A program made the translations under genes and the position numbers. Shown here one piece after another: positions 8,941-19,197 of a stretch of 64,000 nucleotides of DNA (position 1 is its first letter; every line of letters begins with the position of its first letter). This DNA comes from Trueperaceae bacterium (GTDB lineage: Bacteria; Deinococcota; Deinococci; Deinococcales; Trueperaceae), in the NCBI GenBank assembly GCA_020354625.1, contig CP070651.1:1666679-1730678 (forward strand), read 5' to 3'. Under the pieces are notes generated by a model that did no database searches, had not been told where the DNA came from, and saw only the letters and a program-made list of their open reading frames with translations.

Positions 8941-9507
8941 CTATTTTCGACCCCAATTCAACAGCTTGCTGCGCAACCAGGGCCGGAGTTTGTGGAGCCC
9001 GTAAAGGAGCGGGATGAAGACGAGGAGGGTGATGAACATAACCGTGTCAGACACCAATACCGCGTCGCCAAACCATGCGCTTACCACCAACCAGGGGAGC
9101 CTGGCGATGATGGCGGCCAGCCAGAGTTGCTTGAGAGGCAAGCTCGTGAGCCCTGCGAACACCACGACGATGTCGAGGTTCAAGATGAAGAACATTATGC
9201 CCCAGACCGTAACGGACTGAATGCCGAGTAGCTTCTCCCATTCGTGCCACGCTTCGGGCTTCACCGCCCACAAGATCATGGGGCGTCCTAGATTTCGAGC
9301 CAGATTGAGGGCTGTGAAGGCGCCGAGTCCCAGACCGATCACACCGTAAGTGAGCGCGGGGAGAAACCCAAACGCCTTACCACCCAGTGCCCCGATCAGC
9401 GGTGTCGGGATAAAAGGCAGCAGCGCAGCTAACAGAAAAGAACCGACATAATAGAGAGGGGCCAGCCAACCGGCGTCGTTGATAAAGGTCGTAAGTGCCT
9501 GAGTCAT
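8941..9507 (-). CDS. VTT-domain (TVP38/DedA-like) membrane protein
   Basis: A 188-residue multi-pass protein of the TVP38/TMEM64 (VTT) family, whose members move or scramble lipids or maintain membrane potential. Hydrophobic segments run through residues about 15-40, 45-70, 100-130 and 150-175; the family core shows as GKAFGFLPALTYGVIGLGLGA with the following ALNLARNLGR. The start at 9507 (MTQALTTF) has AGGA just upstream and removes 28 unlikely residues. It is divergent from the mannose isomerase gene across about 100 bases. The lipid substrate is unknown. Confidence 0.8.
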   Translation of the reverse strand: MTQALTTFINDAGWLAPLYYVGSFLLAALLPFIPTPLIGALGGKAFGFLPALTYGVIGLGLGAFTALNLARNLGRPMILWAVKPEAWHEWEKLLGIQSVTVWGIMFFILNLDIVVVFAGLTSLPLKQLWLAAIIARLPWLVVSAWFGDAVLVSDTVMFITLLVFIPLLYGLHKLRPWLRSKLLNWGRK

Positions 9508-9609
9508 GGGGTCCTGACCATGGTACGCACAAAGAGTTGTATCTAGGTGTAATGTGTCTTGCGGCCTTTCTGTCGTCCGCAAGCTTACCATGGGGCGAGG
9601 AGAAGGACC

Positions 9610-10590
9610 GTGACAAATCCTTTGTATCCGCTTTTACTCGAACGTTACCTGAGCCCCCGGCTTTGGGGTGGAGAACGACTGAAAGATTTTCTGGACCTCG
9701 ATCAGCTCCCATTCGAAGATCCGCTCGGTGAATCGTGGCAGATCTATGCCGAAAACAGGGTGTTGAATGGTGCCTATGCCGGCACTACCCTGCAAGCGGT
9801 CGCCGAAATATTGGGCGAAGCGCTCTTGGGTCGCGCTTCGGTTGAGAGGTACGGTACCAAGGTGCCGTTGTTGGCTAAGTTCATCGATGCCAAGGATAAA
9901 TTATCGATTCAAGTCCACCCCGACGATACCTATGCCCGTTCGCACGAAGCCTCCAGCGGTCATCTCGGTAAGACCGAGGCGTGGTTCGTTCTCGAAACCG
10001 AGCCTGGGGCGTCGATCGTTTGGGGCTTCAAAGAGACCGTTTCCAAACATACGGTTCGCGAGGCGATCCAGCAGGGTACGCTCGAGCAGTACTTGAATGT
10101 CGTGCCCGTTCAAAGTGGTGACGTTATCTTCAACCCGGCGGGTACGGTCCATGCCGTAGGGGCAGGCGTTCTTCTTTATGAGATCCAGCAGAGCAGCGAT
10201 CTTACCTATCGCTTGTACGATTACCAACGTAGAGGGAGTGACGGAGCCCTTCGAGAACTTCACGTCGAAAAAGCTCTCGACGTTGCACACTTGGTTGCTG
10301 GTGAACGAGCCAAGCTGCAACCGCACGTGCAAAAGAGCGGCTGGCAGACCCTGGTGGACTCTGAGTTCTTTGTTTTGGAGCAGCGTGAGGTCGGTGCCGA
10401 ACTCGAACTCGCCACCGAATCGAGCAGCTTGGAGATTCTTACCACATACCAGGGCTCTATCACGCTTCGATGCGGAGAGCAGAGTATGTTATTGAGTCGA
10501 GGGACTTCAGTCTTGCTCCCGGCCTTGTTGGGGTCTTATTCCCTGGCCGGTACCGGCCGTGTGCTCCGCTCCTACTTGCCATCTGGCTAG
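9610..10590 (+). CDS. manA: Mannose-6-phosphate isomerase, class I type
   Basis: A 326-residue cupin enzyme interconverting fructose-6-phosphate and mannose-6-phosphate in the cytoplasm, feeding GDP-mannose synthesis. Zinc ligands are visible in IQVHPDDTYA, in GKTEAWFVLE and in IFNPAGTVHAVG; the length matches the short Bacillus-type branch. GTG at 9610 follows GAGGAGAAGG; the ATG at 9559 lacks a site. The C-terminal third is a small beta domain. It sits directly before the ABC exporter but with no clear functional link. Confidence 0.88.
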   Translation: MTNPLYPLLLERYLSPRLWGGERLKDFLDLDQLPFEDPLGESWQIYAENRVLNGAYAGTTLQAVAEILGEALLGRASVERYGTKVPLLAKFIDAKDKLSIQVHPDDTYARSHEASSGHLGKTEAWFVLETEPGASIVWGFKETVSKHTVREAIQQGTLEQYLNVVPVQSGDVIFNPAGTVHAVGAGVLLYEIQQSSDLTYRLYDYQRRGSDGALRELHVEKALDVAHLVAGERAKLQPHVQKSGWQTLVDSEFFVLEQREVGAELELATESSSLEILTTYQGSITLRCGEQSMLLSRGTSVLLPALLGSYSLAGTGRVLRSYLPSG

Positions 10591-10652
10591 AGCCGTTTGG
10601 GAGTGCCGGTTCGCGTGACGTTCATCAGTAGGAGATACGTGAGACTTTTGAG

Positions 10653-12449
10653 GTGAGTTTGTCCAACCCCCGACCGAAGAGTGCCATAAAGCAGCTAGGG
10701 CGTCTCCTTTCACCGTATCGTTGGCAGGTCGCTTTCCTATCGGTTCTCATTGCGATCAACGCGGCTATGGGGCAAGTTGCCCCACAATTCGTCCGGATCG
10801 TAATCGATGTATTGATTCCCCGAGCCGAAGTCCGTCTATTCGTTTTGCTCGCGTTGGGTATGCTCGGCTTCTACTTGTTGCGTGAGATGCTCAACTTTCT
10901 TTCCATGTATCTCAGCTTTTCATTCACCCAGAACGTCATCGACAGATTGCGGCAAAGGACGTACCGGCATCTGCTCGAACTCCCCCTTTCCCGTTTTACG
11001 GGGGAGCGTACTGGGGCGATGGTGTCCAAGGTGGTCTCAGATGTCAACGCCCTGGAGTCGATGATCCAAGCAGGTGCCTCCCGTATTTTAGGGCAGCTTA
11101 TCAGCATCATCGTCGTGCTTGTGATCCTCTTCGTGATGAACGGTCTCCTCGCCCTGCTCAGCTTGTTTGTCGTGGTGTTGATGGCTTTTGTCACGGCAGC
11201 TTTTCAAGAGCCGTTGAGGCGGTTGGCTAGACGGATCCGTGCGACCGTGGGGGAGATGACGGCGGTGGCGACCGAAGCACTTTCAAATATCAGTGTGGTC
11301 AAGAGTTTCGTGGCTGAACCGCTCGAGTTTCGAAGGTTTGGGGCGGATAGTGAAACCTACCGAAGACTGAATCTGATCAGGAGACGTCATCTCGGGCTTA
11401 TGCAGGGCTCGATCGGACTGAGTTCGGCGTTGGGTACCGGATCCTTGCTGCTCGTGGGAGGATATTTGATTGCGACTCAGCCGGGAGGTGAGCGAGTGGC
11501 ACCGTGGATGGCCCTTTCTACCGGCGAACTGACTGCCTTCTTGCTCTATCTCAACAATTTGCTGGGGCCGGTGCGATTTGTTCTCAACTTCAACAACTTG
11601 CTGCAGTCGGGCGTCGCTGCCTTGGAACGAATCGATCAACTCCTATCCGAAGGGACGGAACAGGGTGGCACGATCGAGGAGATCCCACCCGGCCCTATCA
11701 ACTTCAGTGATGTCTGGTTCACGTACCCGGGTGCCGAACTGCCTACTTTGAGGGGCCTGAACCTGGAAATTCCAGCCGGGTATACGGCGGCTCTGGTGGG
11801 GCCCTCAGGTGCAGGAAAGAGTACGGTAGTGAAGCTTCTGGCCAAGTTGTACGATCTCGATGACGGTGTCATCCGGTTAGGCGAGCTCCCACTCGAGCAA
11901 TTTGCCTTACGGTCACTTAGAACAGCGATTGCAGTGGTGCCTCAAGAACCCATGCTATTTTCGGGCTCAGTGAGTGAAAATATCCTGTATGCAAGACCTG
12001 AAGCTCCTGGTCGCGACGTGCGTCGAGCAGCATACCTAGCCAACGCTGCAGAATTTATCGAAACGCTTCCCCAAGGTTTCGACACGGAGATCGGTGAGCG
12101 GGGTGTGAAATTGTCCGGTGGCCAGAAGCAGCGGATCGCCATCGCGAGGGCCATGTTAAAAGGGGCATCCGTTTTGGTGCTCGACGAAGCGACTTCCAGC
12201 CTCGATAGCGAATCGGAGGCAGTCATTCAAGACGCTCTTCAGGGACACTTTGCCGAACATGCAGAGTTGACCAGCCTGATTATTGCTCACCGACTGTCGA
12301 CCGTGAGAAACGCAGATGCCCTATTCGTCCTCGACGAGGGCCAGGTTGTCGAAGTGGGTACACACGCCGAACTCGTAAAGCGTGGTGGTCTCTATTCGCG
12401 CCTCAATGCGCTCCAAGTGAACGAGTCCACCCCGAACATTTCGGCCTAA
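10653..12449 (+). CDS. ABC exporter, fused membrane and ATPase domains
   Basis: A 598-residue half-transporter of the MsbA/multidrug type. Six membrane helices span residues about 25-300, including the conserved coupling segment ATEALSNISVVKSFVAE. The ATPase domain follows: Walker A GPSGAGKST (near 385), signature KLSGGQKQRIAIARAM, Walker B VLVLDEATSSLD, and IAHRLSTV. It works as a dimer exporting lipids, drugs or peptides; the cargo cannot be read. The start may be GTG 10653 or TTG 10659, both beside GAGGTGAG. It meets lon tail to tail, 7 bases apart. Confidence 0.9.
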   Translation: MSLSNPRPKSAIKQLGRLLSPYRWQVAFLSVLIAINAAMGQVAPQFVRIVIDVLIPRAEVRLFVLLALGMLGFYLLREMLNFLSMYLSFSFTQNVIDRLRQRTYRHLLELPLSRFTGERTGAMVSKVVSDVNALESMIQAGASRILGQLISIIVVLVILFVMNGLLALLSLFVVVLMAFVTAAFQEPLRRLARRIRATVGEMTAVATEALSNISVVKSFVAEPLEFRRFGADSETYRRLNLIRRRHLGLMQGSIGLSSALGTGSLLLVGGYLIATQPGGERVAPWMALSTGELTAFLLYLNNLLGPVRFVLNFNNLLQSGVAALERIDQLLSEGTEQGGTIEEIPPGPINFSDVWFTYPGAELPTLRGLNLEIPAGYTAALVGPSGAGKSTVVKLLAKLYDLDDGVIRLGELPLEQFALRSLRTAIAVVPQEPMLFSGSVSENILYARPEAPGRDVRRAAYLANAAEFIETLPQGFDTEIGERGVKLSGGQKQRIAIARAMLKGASVLVLDEATSSLDSESEAVIQDALQGHFAEHAELTSLIIAHRLSTVRNADALFVLDEGQVVEVGTHAELVKRGGLYSRLNALQVNESTPNISA

Positions 12450-12456
12450 GTCACAC

Positions 12457-14844
12457 CTACACCTGTGCCGAGGCTCCCTGCCCTTCTCCTTTCGGAGGCG
12501 GCACGAACTCGGCCTGACTTTCGTCGTCGAGAAGCATCTGGTCGAGCACCTCCTGGAAGGTTTTGACAGTCCTGATGTCGAGCTCAGCCAAGATCGACTC
12601 AGGCACTTCCTCCAAGTTGGCCTCGTTCGCTTGCGGGATGATTACCTGTTTGATACCGGCCTGGTGAGCCGCCAACAACTTCTCTTTGACCCCCCCGATC
12701 GGGAGTACCCGCCCACGCAACGTGATCTCACCGGTCATGGCGATGTCACCCCGTACCGGCTGGCCACTCAGGGCACTCACGACCGCTGTGGCCATGGCGA
12801 TGCCGGCGCTCGGCCCATCTTTGGGGGTTGCCCCCTCGAGCACGTGAACGTGGAGGTCCCGGCTTTCATGGAAATCTTCAGGGAGACCGAATTGTGCGGC
12901 ATGGTTCCTGAGGTAGGCGATCCCAGCTTGTGCACTCTCTTTCATGACATCACCGAGTTGCCCGGTGAGGGTGACCTTTCCAGCTCCCGGTACACTGACC
13001 GCTTCGATGTCGAGAGTCACACCACCTACGGAGGTCCAAGCGAGACCGTGGGCCAGACCGATTTGCGGCACTTTTTCAGCCTGCTCATCCCGGAAAGGCG
13101 GCACGCCAAGCAGATCCCTTACACTCTGCTCATCGACCGACTCCTCACCATTCCAAGCGTTTTCGAGGTAGCCCTTCGCCATTTTCCGGGCAATCTTGGC
13201 GATCATGCGATCCATGTTGCGCACGCCCGCCTCTCGTGTGTATTCGGTGATGGTCTTGCGAATTGCGTCTTCACCCATCGTGAGTTTGCCCTCGAGCCCA
13301 TGGTCGGCGAGTTGCCGCGGGATGCGGAATCGTTTGGCAATCTCGATCTTCTCATCGAGCGTATAACCCGGGATCTGAATGACTTCCATCCGGTCGAGCA
13401 GGGGCCTGGGAATCGTCATGAGTGAATTGGCGGTGGTAATGAACATGACCTTGGAGAGATCGTAGGGGATTTCGAGATAGTGGTCGACAAAGGTGTTGTT
13501 CTGCTCCGGATCGAGTACCTCGAGCAGCGCCGAGGAAGGATCCCCCCGAAAATCAGCCGTCATCTTGTCGACTTCATCGAGCAAAAAGACAGGGTTGATC
13601 TTACCTGCAGTCTTCATCCCCTGAATGATCCGGCCCGGAAGGGAACCGATGTAGGTACGTCGATGTCCCCGAATCTCAGCCTCATCCCGGACACCGCCGA
13701 GGCTCATGCGCACGAACTCGCGGTTGAGGCTCCGTGCGATCGATTTGCCGAGCGAGGTTTTCCCGACGCCAGGAGGGCCGACCAGGCACAATATAGGTGC
13801 TTTGTAGGTGTTTTCTTCAATGTCTTTGGTAAGCTGGCGAACCGCCAGAAACTCGAGGATTCGTTCCTTCGGCTCATCGAGCGCGTAGTGGTCTTCGTTG
13901 AGAATCTTCTCCGTGTGAGTGATGTCGAGGAGCTCGTCATCTAGTTCGCTCCACGGAAGGTCGAGCACGACATCGAGGTAGGTGCGAACCACGGTGGCTT
14001 CCGGTGACCCCCCAGACATCTTTTCGAGGCGCTCGATCTCCTTGATCGCGCGCTCTTTGGCCTCTTTGGGAAGATTTTTCTCTTCCACACGCTGGCGCAG
14101 TTCCTCGGTCTCTGAGGCCTCGTCGCTGCCGAGCTCCCGTTGGATGGCTTTCATCTGTTCCCGGAGATAATACTCCCGTTGGTTCGAGTCCATCTGCTGT
14201 TTGACTCGCGCGCTGATCTGCTTTTCGGTATCGAAGCGCTCTAGGTCGCGTGAGAGAAGAGCATAAACCAGTTCGATCCGCTTTTGAATGTCTGCTTCTT
14301 CAAGGATCATCTGTTTATCGCGAACTTCCCAAGTCGAATACTTGGTGATGACATCCGCAAGCGGACCCGCCTCCCGCAACCCTTTGAGATTCTCTAAGTG
14401 AAAGGAGTCGAGGCGGAGGTTCTTGTTTTGTTGGGCGTATTCGGTGAATGCTGCCTTTGTCTGCTCGATTAGCGCTTCGATGTGTGCCGTGTCTTGTTCC
14501 GAGGTGCTTTCGGAGATGGTACTGACGTGTGCGCGCAACGAAGGACCGGGGAGAAAAGCCTTGATGGTGGCACGTTCACGTCCCTCGACCAACACTTGCA
14601 AGGTGTCGTCTGGGAGCCTGATGACCTGTTTGATGATACAGAGGGTGCCGATCGTGTAGAGATCCTCACCGGTGGGGTCGTCGACGCGGGGATCTCTCTG
14701 AACGACGAGAAGGACGCGATTGTCTGCAGCCTGAGCCTCTTCGAGGGATCGCTTCGATTTTGGACGGCCGACGTCCACGTTTTCGAGAGTACGAGGCAGC
14801 ACCACTTGCGTCCGAAGAGCGATTACGGGCAGTTCCCAATCCAT
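12457..14844 (-). CDS. lon: ATP-dependent Lon protease
   Basis: A soluble AAA+ protease of about 795 residues that degrades misfolded and regulatory proteins. In order: the substrate-binding LAN domain ([14 protein letters not shown] to about residue 200), a coiled-coil stretch, the AAA+ domain with Walker [10 protein letters not shown] and Walker [11 protein letters not shown], and the protease domain with nucleophile serine in [14 protein letters not shown] and the paired lysine in [12 protein letters not shown] prefer the ATG at 14844 (AGGG just upstream and the family start MDWELPV) over the ATG at 14862. The family is often heat-induced; no HAIR-type or CIRCE site is seen. Confidence 0.95.
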   Translation of the reverse strand: MDWELPVIALRTQVVLPRTLENVDVGRPKSKRSLEEAQAADNRVLLVVQRDPRVDDPTGEDLYTIGTLCIIKQVIRLPDDTLQVLVEGRERATIKAFLPGPSLRAHVSTISESTSEQDTAHIEALIEQTKAAFTEYAQQNKNLRLDSFHLENLKGLREAGPLADVITKYSTWEVRDKQMILEEADIQKRIELVYALLSRDLERFDTEKQISARVKQQMDSNQREYYLREQMKAIQRELGSDEASETEELRQRVEEKNLPKEAKERAIKEIERLEKMSGGSPEATVVRTYLDVVLDLPWSELDDELLDITHTEKILNEDHYALDEPKERILEFLAVRQLTKDIEENTYKAPILCLVGPPGVGKTSLGKSIARSLNREFVRMSLGGVRDEAEIRGHRRTYIGSLPGRIIQGMKTAGKINPVFLLDEVDKMTADFRGDPSSALLEVLDPEQNNTFVDHYLEIPYDLSKVMFITTANSLMTIPRPLLDRMEVIQIPGYTLDEKIEIAKRFRIPRQLADHGLEGKLTMGEDAIRKTITEYTREAGVRNMDRMIAKIARKMAKGYLENAWNGEESVDEQSVRDLLGVPPFRDEQAEKVPQIGLAHGLAWTSVGGVTLDIEAVSVPGAGKVTLTGQLGDVMKESAQAGIAYLRNHAAQFGLPEDFHESRDLHVHVLEGATPKDGPSAGIAMATAVVSALSGQPVRGDIAMTGEITLRGRVLPIGGVKEKLLAAHQAGIKQVIIPQANEANLEEVPESILAELDIRTVKTFQEVLDQMLLDDESQAEFVPPPKGEGQGASAQV

Positions 14845-14984
14845 GACCCTAGTTAACCGCATAGTTTGCAGCGCTACCGTAAGGTGGCTGACGGCTTATT
14901 TGCCGATCGCGTTTGTCCTGCGTCGAGCGAGGCCGATTGGGGTTACAAGTTGTTCGAACCCGGTGTGCACCATCACTACCTCGC

Positions 14985-16370
14985 TCATGAATCGAAAGAC
15001 GACCACCGGTAGAGATCTGGGATAAAGACGTCTCGGCCACGTTCTTCGAGTACTCGGGCGAAGGTATTCATAGCACCGACCTCGCCATGGACCAGCACCG
15101 TTTTAGCTTGTTTCGCAGCACTCAACCAGTTGAGGAGATCGTCTTGGTCAGCATGTGCCGAGAACCCGCCGATCGTGTGTATACCGGCCCTGACGACGAT
15201 TTCTTCGCCGAAGATCCGTACACTGTCGGCCCCGTCCACCAAGCGCCGACCGAGGGTCCCAGCAGCTTGATAGCCCACGATGATCAGGCTCGCGCCTCCA
15301 CGCCATAGATTGTGTTTGAGATGGTGGAGGATCCGGCCGCCGGTCATCATACCCGAACCGGCGATGATGATAGCGCCGCCTTCGACGTCGTTTAACGCCT
15401 TTGACGCCTCGGTGCTGACCGTATATTGAAGCGTTTGCGGTGAGAAAGGATCGGTTCCTCGTTCGAGAAGTGAGTTGATCTCTTCATGAAATTCGTTATC
15501 GCAGGTTCGATAGAGTTCCGTGATGCGGGTCGCCATGGGCGAATCGAGATAGATGGCGGCGTCACCGAGCTCACCGCTCTCGGTAAGCTGGTAGAGCTGA
15601 AACAGGAGATGTTGTGTGCGCTCCAGGGCGAAGCTGGGGATGAGAACGTTGCCGCCTGATTCGATCGCTTTTCGAATCACATTTTTGAACTCGTGCAAAG
15701 TCGCTTCGAGGCTTCTATGGTTCCGGTCGGCATACGTTGTCTCTACCAAGACGACGTCGCAGGCGGGGGCCGGATCTGCTGGTGCCTGGAGACCACTCTC
15801 TCGGTTGCCGAGATCACCTGAGGCTACGAGTCTTCCTTCTGGGCTGTCTAGGACGATCCATGCGCTGCCGAGGATGTGTCCTGCTCTGTGGAAGGTGGCG
15901 GTGAGATTGTGTTCGAGCGACAAAGACCGATCAAATGAGATCGGGTCGGCAAATTGGGCAAGGGTTTTCTCGACGCTTGTCTCATCAAATAGCGGCGGGG
16001 GCACTTGGTGTTCACGTCCAGATCGGCGAGCTCTGCGCAGATTGCGTCTATAATCCTCTTGCTGAAGTCTCGCTGCATCTCTAAGAATCACTTCAGTTAC
16101 GTGCCTTGTGGCTGCAGTTGCGTAGATCGGTCCACGGTAACCTCGCTCGAACAATAGGGGTAACCTACCGACATGATCGAGGTGGCCGTGGGTGAGGAGC
16201 ACGGCGTCGAGGCTCGCAGCTTCGAATCCGAACGTCTCCCGGTTGTTTGCTTCTACGTGAGAAGACCCTTGAAAGAGCCCACAGTCGATGAGAACTCTTT
16301 GCCCCTCCATCTCGACGAGATGACAGCTTCCGGTGACGGTTCGGGCTGCACCTGCGTGAAATACCTTCAT
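14985..16370 (-). CDS. MBL-fold RNA-processing nuclease (beta-CASP/RMMBL)
   Basis: A 461-residue metallo-beta-lactamase-fold nuclease of the beta-CASP group, related to CPSF/YSH1-type enzymes that cut or trim RNA. The zinc motif is LTHGHLDHVGRLP, followed by the beta-CASP insert with IIIAGSGMMTGGRILHHL and the C-terminal RMMBL part with HTIGGFSAHADQDDLLNW. It is distinct from RNase J by its sequence layout. ATG 16370 has a perfect AGGAGG 6 bases upstream. Cytoplasmic RNA turnover is the likely role; the exact target is unknown. Confidence 0.88.
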   Translation of the reverse strand: MKVFHAGAARTVTGSCHLVEMEGQRVLIDCGLFQGSSHVEANNRETFGFEAASLDAVLLTHGHLDHVGRLPLLFERGYRGPIYATAATRHVTEVILRDAARLQQEDYRRNLRRARRSGREHQVPPPLFDETSVEKTLAQFADPISFDRSLSLEHNLTATFHRAGHILGSAWIVLDSPEGRLVASGDLGNRESGLQAPADPAPACDVVLVETTYADRNHRSLEATLHEFKNVIRKAIESGGNVLIPSFALERTQHLLFQLYQLTESGELGDAAIYLDSPMATRITELYRTCDNEFHEEINSLLERGTDPFSPQTLQYTVSTEASKALNDVEGGAIIIAGSGMMTGGRILHHLKHNLWRGGASLIIVGYQAAGTLGRRLVDGADSVRIFGEEIVVRAGIHTIGGFSAHADQDDLLNWLSAAKQAKTVLVHGEVGAMNTFARVLEERGRDVFIPDLYRWSSFDS

Positions 16371-16639
16371 TCTTGCCTCCTAGGTGTGGCTGGTCTACAA
16401 GGGTACCGGTCTTGGTGAGTTCCCGGACAACGCTCTGTGTCCGAAGAATCATACCTGCAACAAACCTCTGGTTCGAAATCGAACCTGTCTCTAAAGCTCA
16501 AGCTTGGAAAGCGAGCTAGAGACACGTGAGCGCAACGTATACACTCTCTGGTCGTCCATCGCTCGGATGCTCTTTACTGCAAGGTCTCCTGACTGCAAGG
16601 TTTCCTGCCAAGATGTGCCCCCTCGCAAACGGATTCGCA

Positions 16640-16669
16640 TTGCCACGCAGCGTGCTCGCGTCGTATACT
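16640..16669 (+). promoter_or_regulatory. Sigma-70 type promoter for the acetyltransferase
   Basis: TTGCCA (16640-16645), an 18-base spacer and TATACT (16664-16669). Predicted +1 is near 16676, which rules out any translation start before that point. Confidence 0.6.
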
Positions 16670-16705
16670 GAAGCCGAAGAGAACAACGGTGAGACGGGGG
16701 TCTGT

Positions 16706-17203
16706 TTGCAGGTATATTCTACGGTTCGTGTGGCAACACCATCAGACATAGAGTGGGTGCAAAAGGTCGCTGCTGAAACGTGGCACGCAACGTACGCGGA
16801 TATCCTCTCACCTTCGGCGATCGACAACTTTTTGAAATGGGCGTATAGCGAGTACTCGCTCCGGCAAACACTTAACAGCGCCGGGCTTTGGGTTTTGGAG
16901 CGTGCTGGTGAGGTAGTCGGTTATATCCGTCTTAGCGTGCGTGATTCGGTCGGGCAGCTAGGGGCGATCTACGTGCTCCCGTCTCTCCAAAGACAGGGAC
17001 TCGGACACAAGCTTTGGAGTTGTGCGTTGGCGTGGTTTGAAGCACGCGGTGTAGTCCAGGTTGAGCTGACGGTTGCGGAGGGCAACCATATAGCCCAGGC
17101 GTTTTACAAGAAACTCGGTTTCGAGGCCGGTGAGCTCAAGCGCTCTAGCTTGTCGGGGGAGCCTCTTGTCGAGAGGATCTATCGCTACGTTGTTGGGGGA
17201 TGA
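16706..17203 (+). CDS. GNAT family N-acetyltransferase
   Basis: A roughly 165-residue acetyltransferase: VRVATPSDIEWVQKVAAETW at the start, then the acetyl-CoA loop LQRQGLGHKLW and the ANHIAQAFYKKLGF-like C-terminal helix (here GNHIAQAFYKKLGFE). The long open frame starts at 16526, but a good promoter ends at 16669 inside it, so the true start is downstream: TTG 16706 with GGGGG 6 bases upstream, or GTG 16730. The substrate is unknown. It is divergent from the beta-CASP nuclease. Confidence 0.8.
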   Translation: MQVYSTVRVATPSDIEWVQKVAAETWHATYADILSPSAIDNFLKWAYSEYSLRQTLNSAGLWVLERAGEVVGYIRLSVRDSVGQLGAIYVLPSLQRQGLGHKLWSCALAWFEARGVVQVELTVAEGNHIAQAFYKKLGFEAGELKRSSLSGEPLVERIYRYVVGG

Positions 17204-17244
17204 ACGCTGCGAAGTGGTGCCGAGATTCGTTCCTTGAGAGATCG

Positions 17245-17853
17245 TTACGGTTGCCCCAGCTCGATTCGACTCTTACGATCTGAAAGGAGTGAGGTGAGGG
17301 CGAGGAGCATCACTTCGGGTTCTGCTGGGCTGATAAAGAGCTTTTCTCGACGCCCCAAGAAAAAATGGTCCCGCTGGTGGGTGATCAGCAGTCCCACACC
17401 ACGCAATCGACTCGCAGCCACGCGTACCGTTCCGTTAGTGCTGCGATACCAACCGTCATGATAGTTGGGAAGACTAAGTCCTGAGCGATATCGCAGACCG
17501 TCGCCCGAGATGAGCTCGATGTTCTCGATGCGTTCGAGCGGTATCTTGATGGGGCGAAGCGCCGTCTCGATCACCACCACCTCATAACGTACACCGTAGG
17601 CGAGCGTGTTTGGGCCGATTCTTATAACGATGGCCTGAGCAACCACCAAGAGGGCCAGAAACACGGAGTAGAGTACAATCCCTGCCAGGCTGAGACGGGT
17701 GCTCGACCGTAAGAGATCGCTGACGGGGAGAAGGAGCGTTGCCGCAAAAAACCAGGCCATATGCAGGTAACGCCCCGGTTGAGGCGTAGTGTCTGTGTCT
17801 TTGGCTAGCTCGATCAACGTCACCATGAGCATACCGTATCCAGACGCACCCAC
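17245..17853 (-). CDS. Membrane-anchored protein with bacterial PH-like domain
   Basis: A 202-residue protein with two hydrophobic helices (about residues 30-50 and 55-78) followed by a beta-rich region resembling bacterial PH-like domains: VRYEVVVIETALRPIKIPLE, then GLSLPNYHDGWYRS, GTVRVAASRLRGVGLLIT and the ending FISPAEPEVMLLAL. That last motif is typical of the family. Function is unknown. The start is uncertain: GTG 17853, ATG 17832 or ATG 17826 all lack a strong ribosome site. It lies 32 bases after rsmB on the same strand. Confidence 0.7.
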   Translation of the reverse strand: MGASGYGMLMVTLIELAKDTDTTPQPGRYLHMAWFFAATLLLPVSDLLRSSTRLSLAGIVLYSVFLALLVVAQAIVIRIGPNTLAYGVRYEVVVIETALRPIKIPLERIENIELISGDGLRYRSGLSLPNYHDGWYRSTNGTVRVAASRLRGVGLLITHQRDHFFLGRREKLFISPAEPEVMLLALTSLLSDRKSRIELGQP

Positions 17854-17885
17854 CCCAAGCGATTGTTGTGAGGGAGAGGTGCCGG

Positions 17886-19136
17886 CTACGCTATCCTTTT
17901 TAACTTTGCCACGTAGAAGCCGTCTCGTCCCTCATAAGGGAGAATATACGAGCCGATGCGATCTCTGCTCGTAGGAATGGGGAGCGTAAACGAATGGACC
18001 TCAAAGGTGGGGTGACACCTTAAAAAGGATCGGATCTGGTCTTCTCCTTCGTCCAGGGTCAGGCTGCAAACTGCGTAGACGAGGGTTCCGCCCACTTGGG
18101 TGAGGGCGGCAGCGGTGGTCAAGAGTTGTTTTTGGAGTCGAGCAGCTCGTTTGAGGTCGGCTGGGTCGAGGCGCAGCTTGATCTCCGGGTGTCCACGCAG
18201 CGTTCCGGTCCCCGTACAAGGAGCATCGAGTAGAACTTTCTTGGCCGGTGGTAGTTTCGGAACTCGTGTGAGATCGAAGGTGAGGTGGGAGGCGCTTAAG
18301 CCGAGTCGTGAGAGGTTTTGTTGGGCCGGCCTCACCTTCTTCTGGCTTGCGTCTATTGCGGTCACCACAGCACCCCGGGATGCGAGCTGAGCTGTCTTGA
18401 TACCGTTACCACTTGCGAGATCGAGTACGCGCTCTGAGGGTTTCGGCTCGAGTAACCGAACCGGCACGGTCGAACTCGGGTTCTGCGGTTGGATCCACCC
18501 GCGTCGATAGGCCTCCAGCTCGCGTAGAGGTTTGGAGGGGCGCAGGCGAAACGTATCTCGAAATGGTCCAGATGACACCTCACACCCCTCCCTCTTGAGG
18601 CTTTCGACGGCACCTTCACGGTACTGGGTAATCCAGAGTGGGGCGGGTTCCAGCATGGCCTTCCCAGCCCTGAATGCGCTATCGGGACCTAGGGTGAGCT
18701 GCAACGTATCGAAAAGCCAGTTGGGGAGGCTCAAGCGGGTGGCGGTGGTGAGGTCGCGAGGCATCGTCACACGTCGCAAGATTGCGTTGACGAGTCGCGC
18801 ATGGCTTGGACTTTCCCGCTTGGCGAGTTCGACCCATGCATGTACGACGGCGTAGGAGGGACTTTTGCGGATCAGGAGTTCGTAACTGCCGACTCGCAAA
18901 GCGATAAGGACCGTGCTGGGGAGTCTTTTGGGGTGACGCAGGAGTGGGCGTAATGTCGCGTCCAAGAGGTGGTGGTGACGGAGGGTTCCATAGACGAGGT
19001 CGGTTACGAAGCCGCGCTCGGGGGCCGGGGTCGGTTCGTTGTCGAGCGCGGCATTTAGAACGGGTGCAGCGAATGCGCCGCGATAGACGCGGCGCAGAAC
19101 CTTTAAGACGGTTTCTCTCTGTTTGCCGATGCTGAT
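17886..19136 (-). CDS. rsmB: 16S rRNA (cytosine-C5) methyltransferase RsmB-like; no canonical start codon
   Basis: A SAM-dependent rRNA m5C methyltransferase. The N-terminal NusB-like RNA-binding part is followed by the Rossmann domain with VLDLASGNGIKTAQLA (SAM site), LLDAPCTGTGTLRGHPE (PCxG motif) and the catalytic TC-type motif in VYAVCSLTLDEGEDQ. A TTG at 18965 is the first usual start, but it falls inside the conserved phrase GTLRHHHLLDATL. Reading upstream in frame gives a good NusB segment (RETVLKVLRRVYRGAF, then ERGFVTDLVYG), yet no ATG, GTG or TTG occurs back to an in-frame TGA at 19266. GAGGG precedes ATC codons at 19136 and 19130; the end given here is the first of these. Confidence 0.8.
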   Translation of the reverse strand: MSIGKQRETVLKVLRRVYRGAFAAPVLNAALDNEPTPAPERGFVTDLVYGTLRHHHLLDATLRPLLRHPKRLPSTVLIALRVGSYELLIRKSPSYAVVHAWVELAKRESPSHARLVNAILRRVTMPRDLTTATRLSLPNWLFDTLQLTLGPDSAFRAGKAMLEPAPLWITQYREGAVESLKREGCEVSSGPFRDTFRLRPSKPLRELEAYRRGWIQPQNPSSTVPVRLLEPKPSERVLDLASGNGIKTAQLASRGAVVTAIDASQKKVRPAQQNLSRLGLSASHLTFDLTRVPKLPPAKKVLLDAPCTGTGTLRGHPEIKLRLDPADLKRAARLQKQLLTTAAALTQVGGTLVYAVCSLTLDEGEDQIRSFLRCHPTFEVHSFTLPIPTSRDRIGSYILPYEGRDGFYVAKLKRIA

Positions 19137-19197
19137 GTGCCCTCGGTTTCTCGCAATCGTTCCGGTGTGGCTGGGTTCAGCCGGACAGAACCGTACG

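Noticed and set aside
13480..13944. Long plus-strand open frames opposite lon (also 12631-13425)
   Set aside because: They mirror the lon coding frame, carry no ribosome site and read as low-quality protein; Lon itself is intact.
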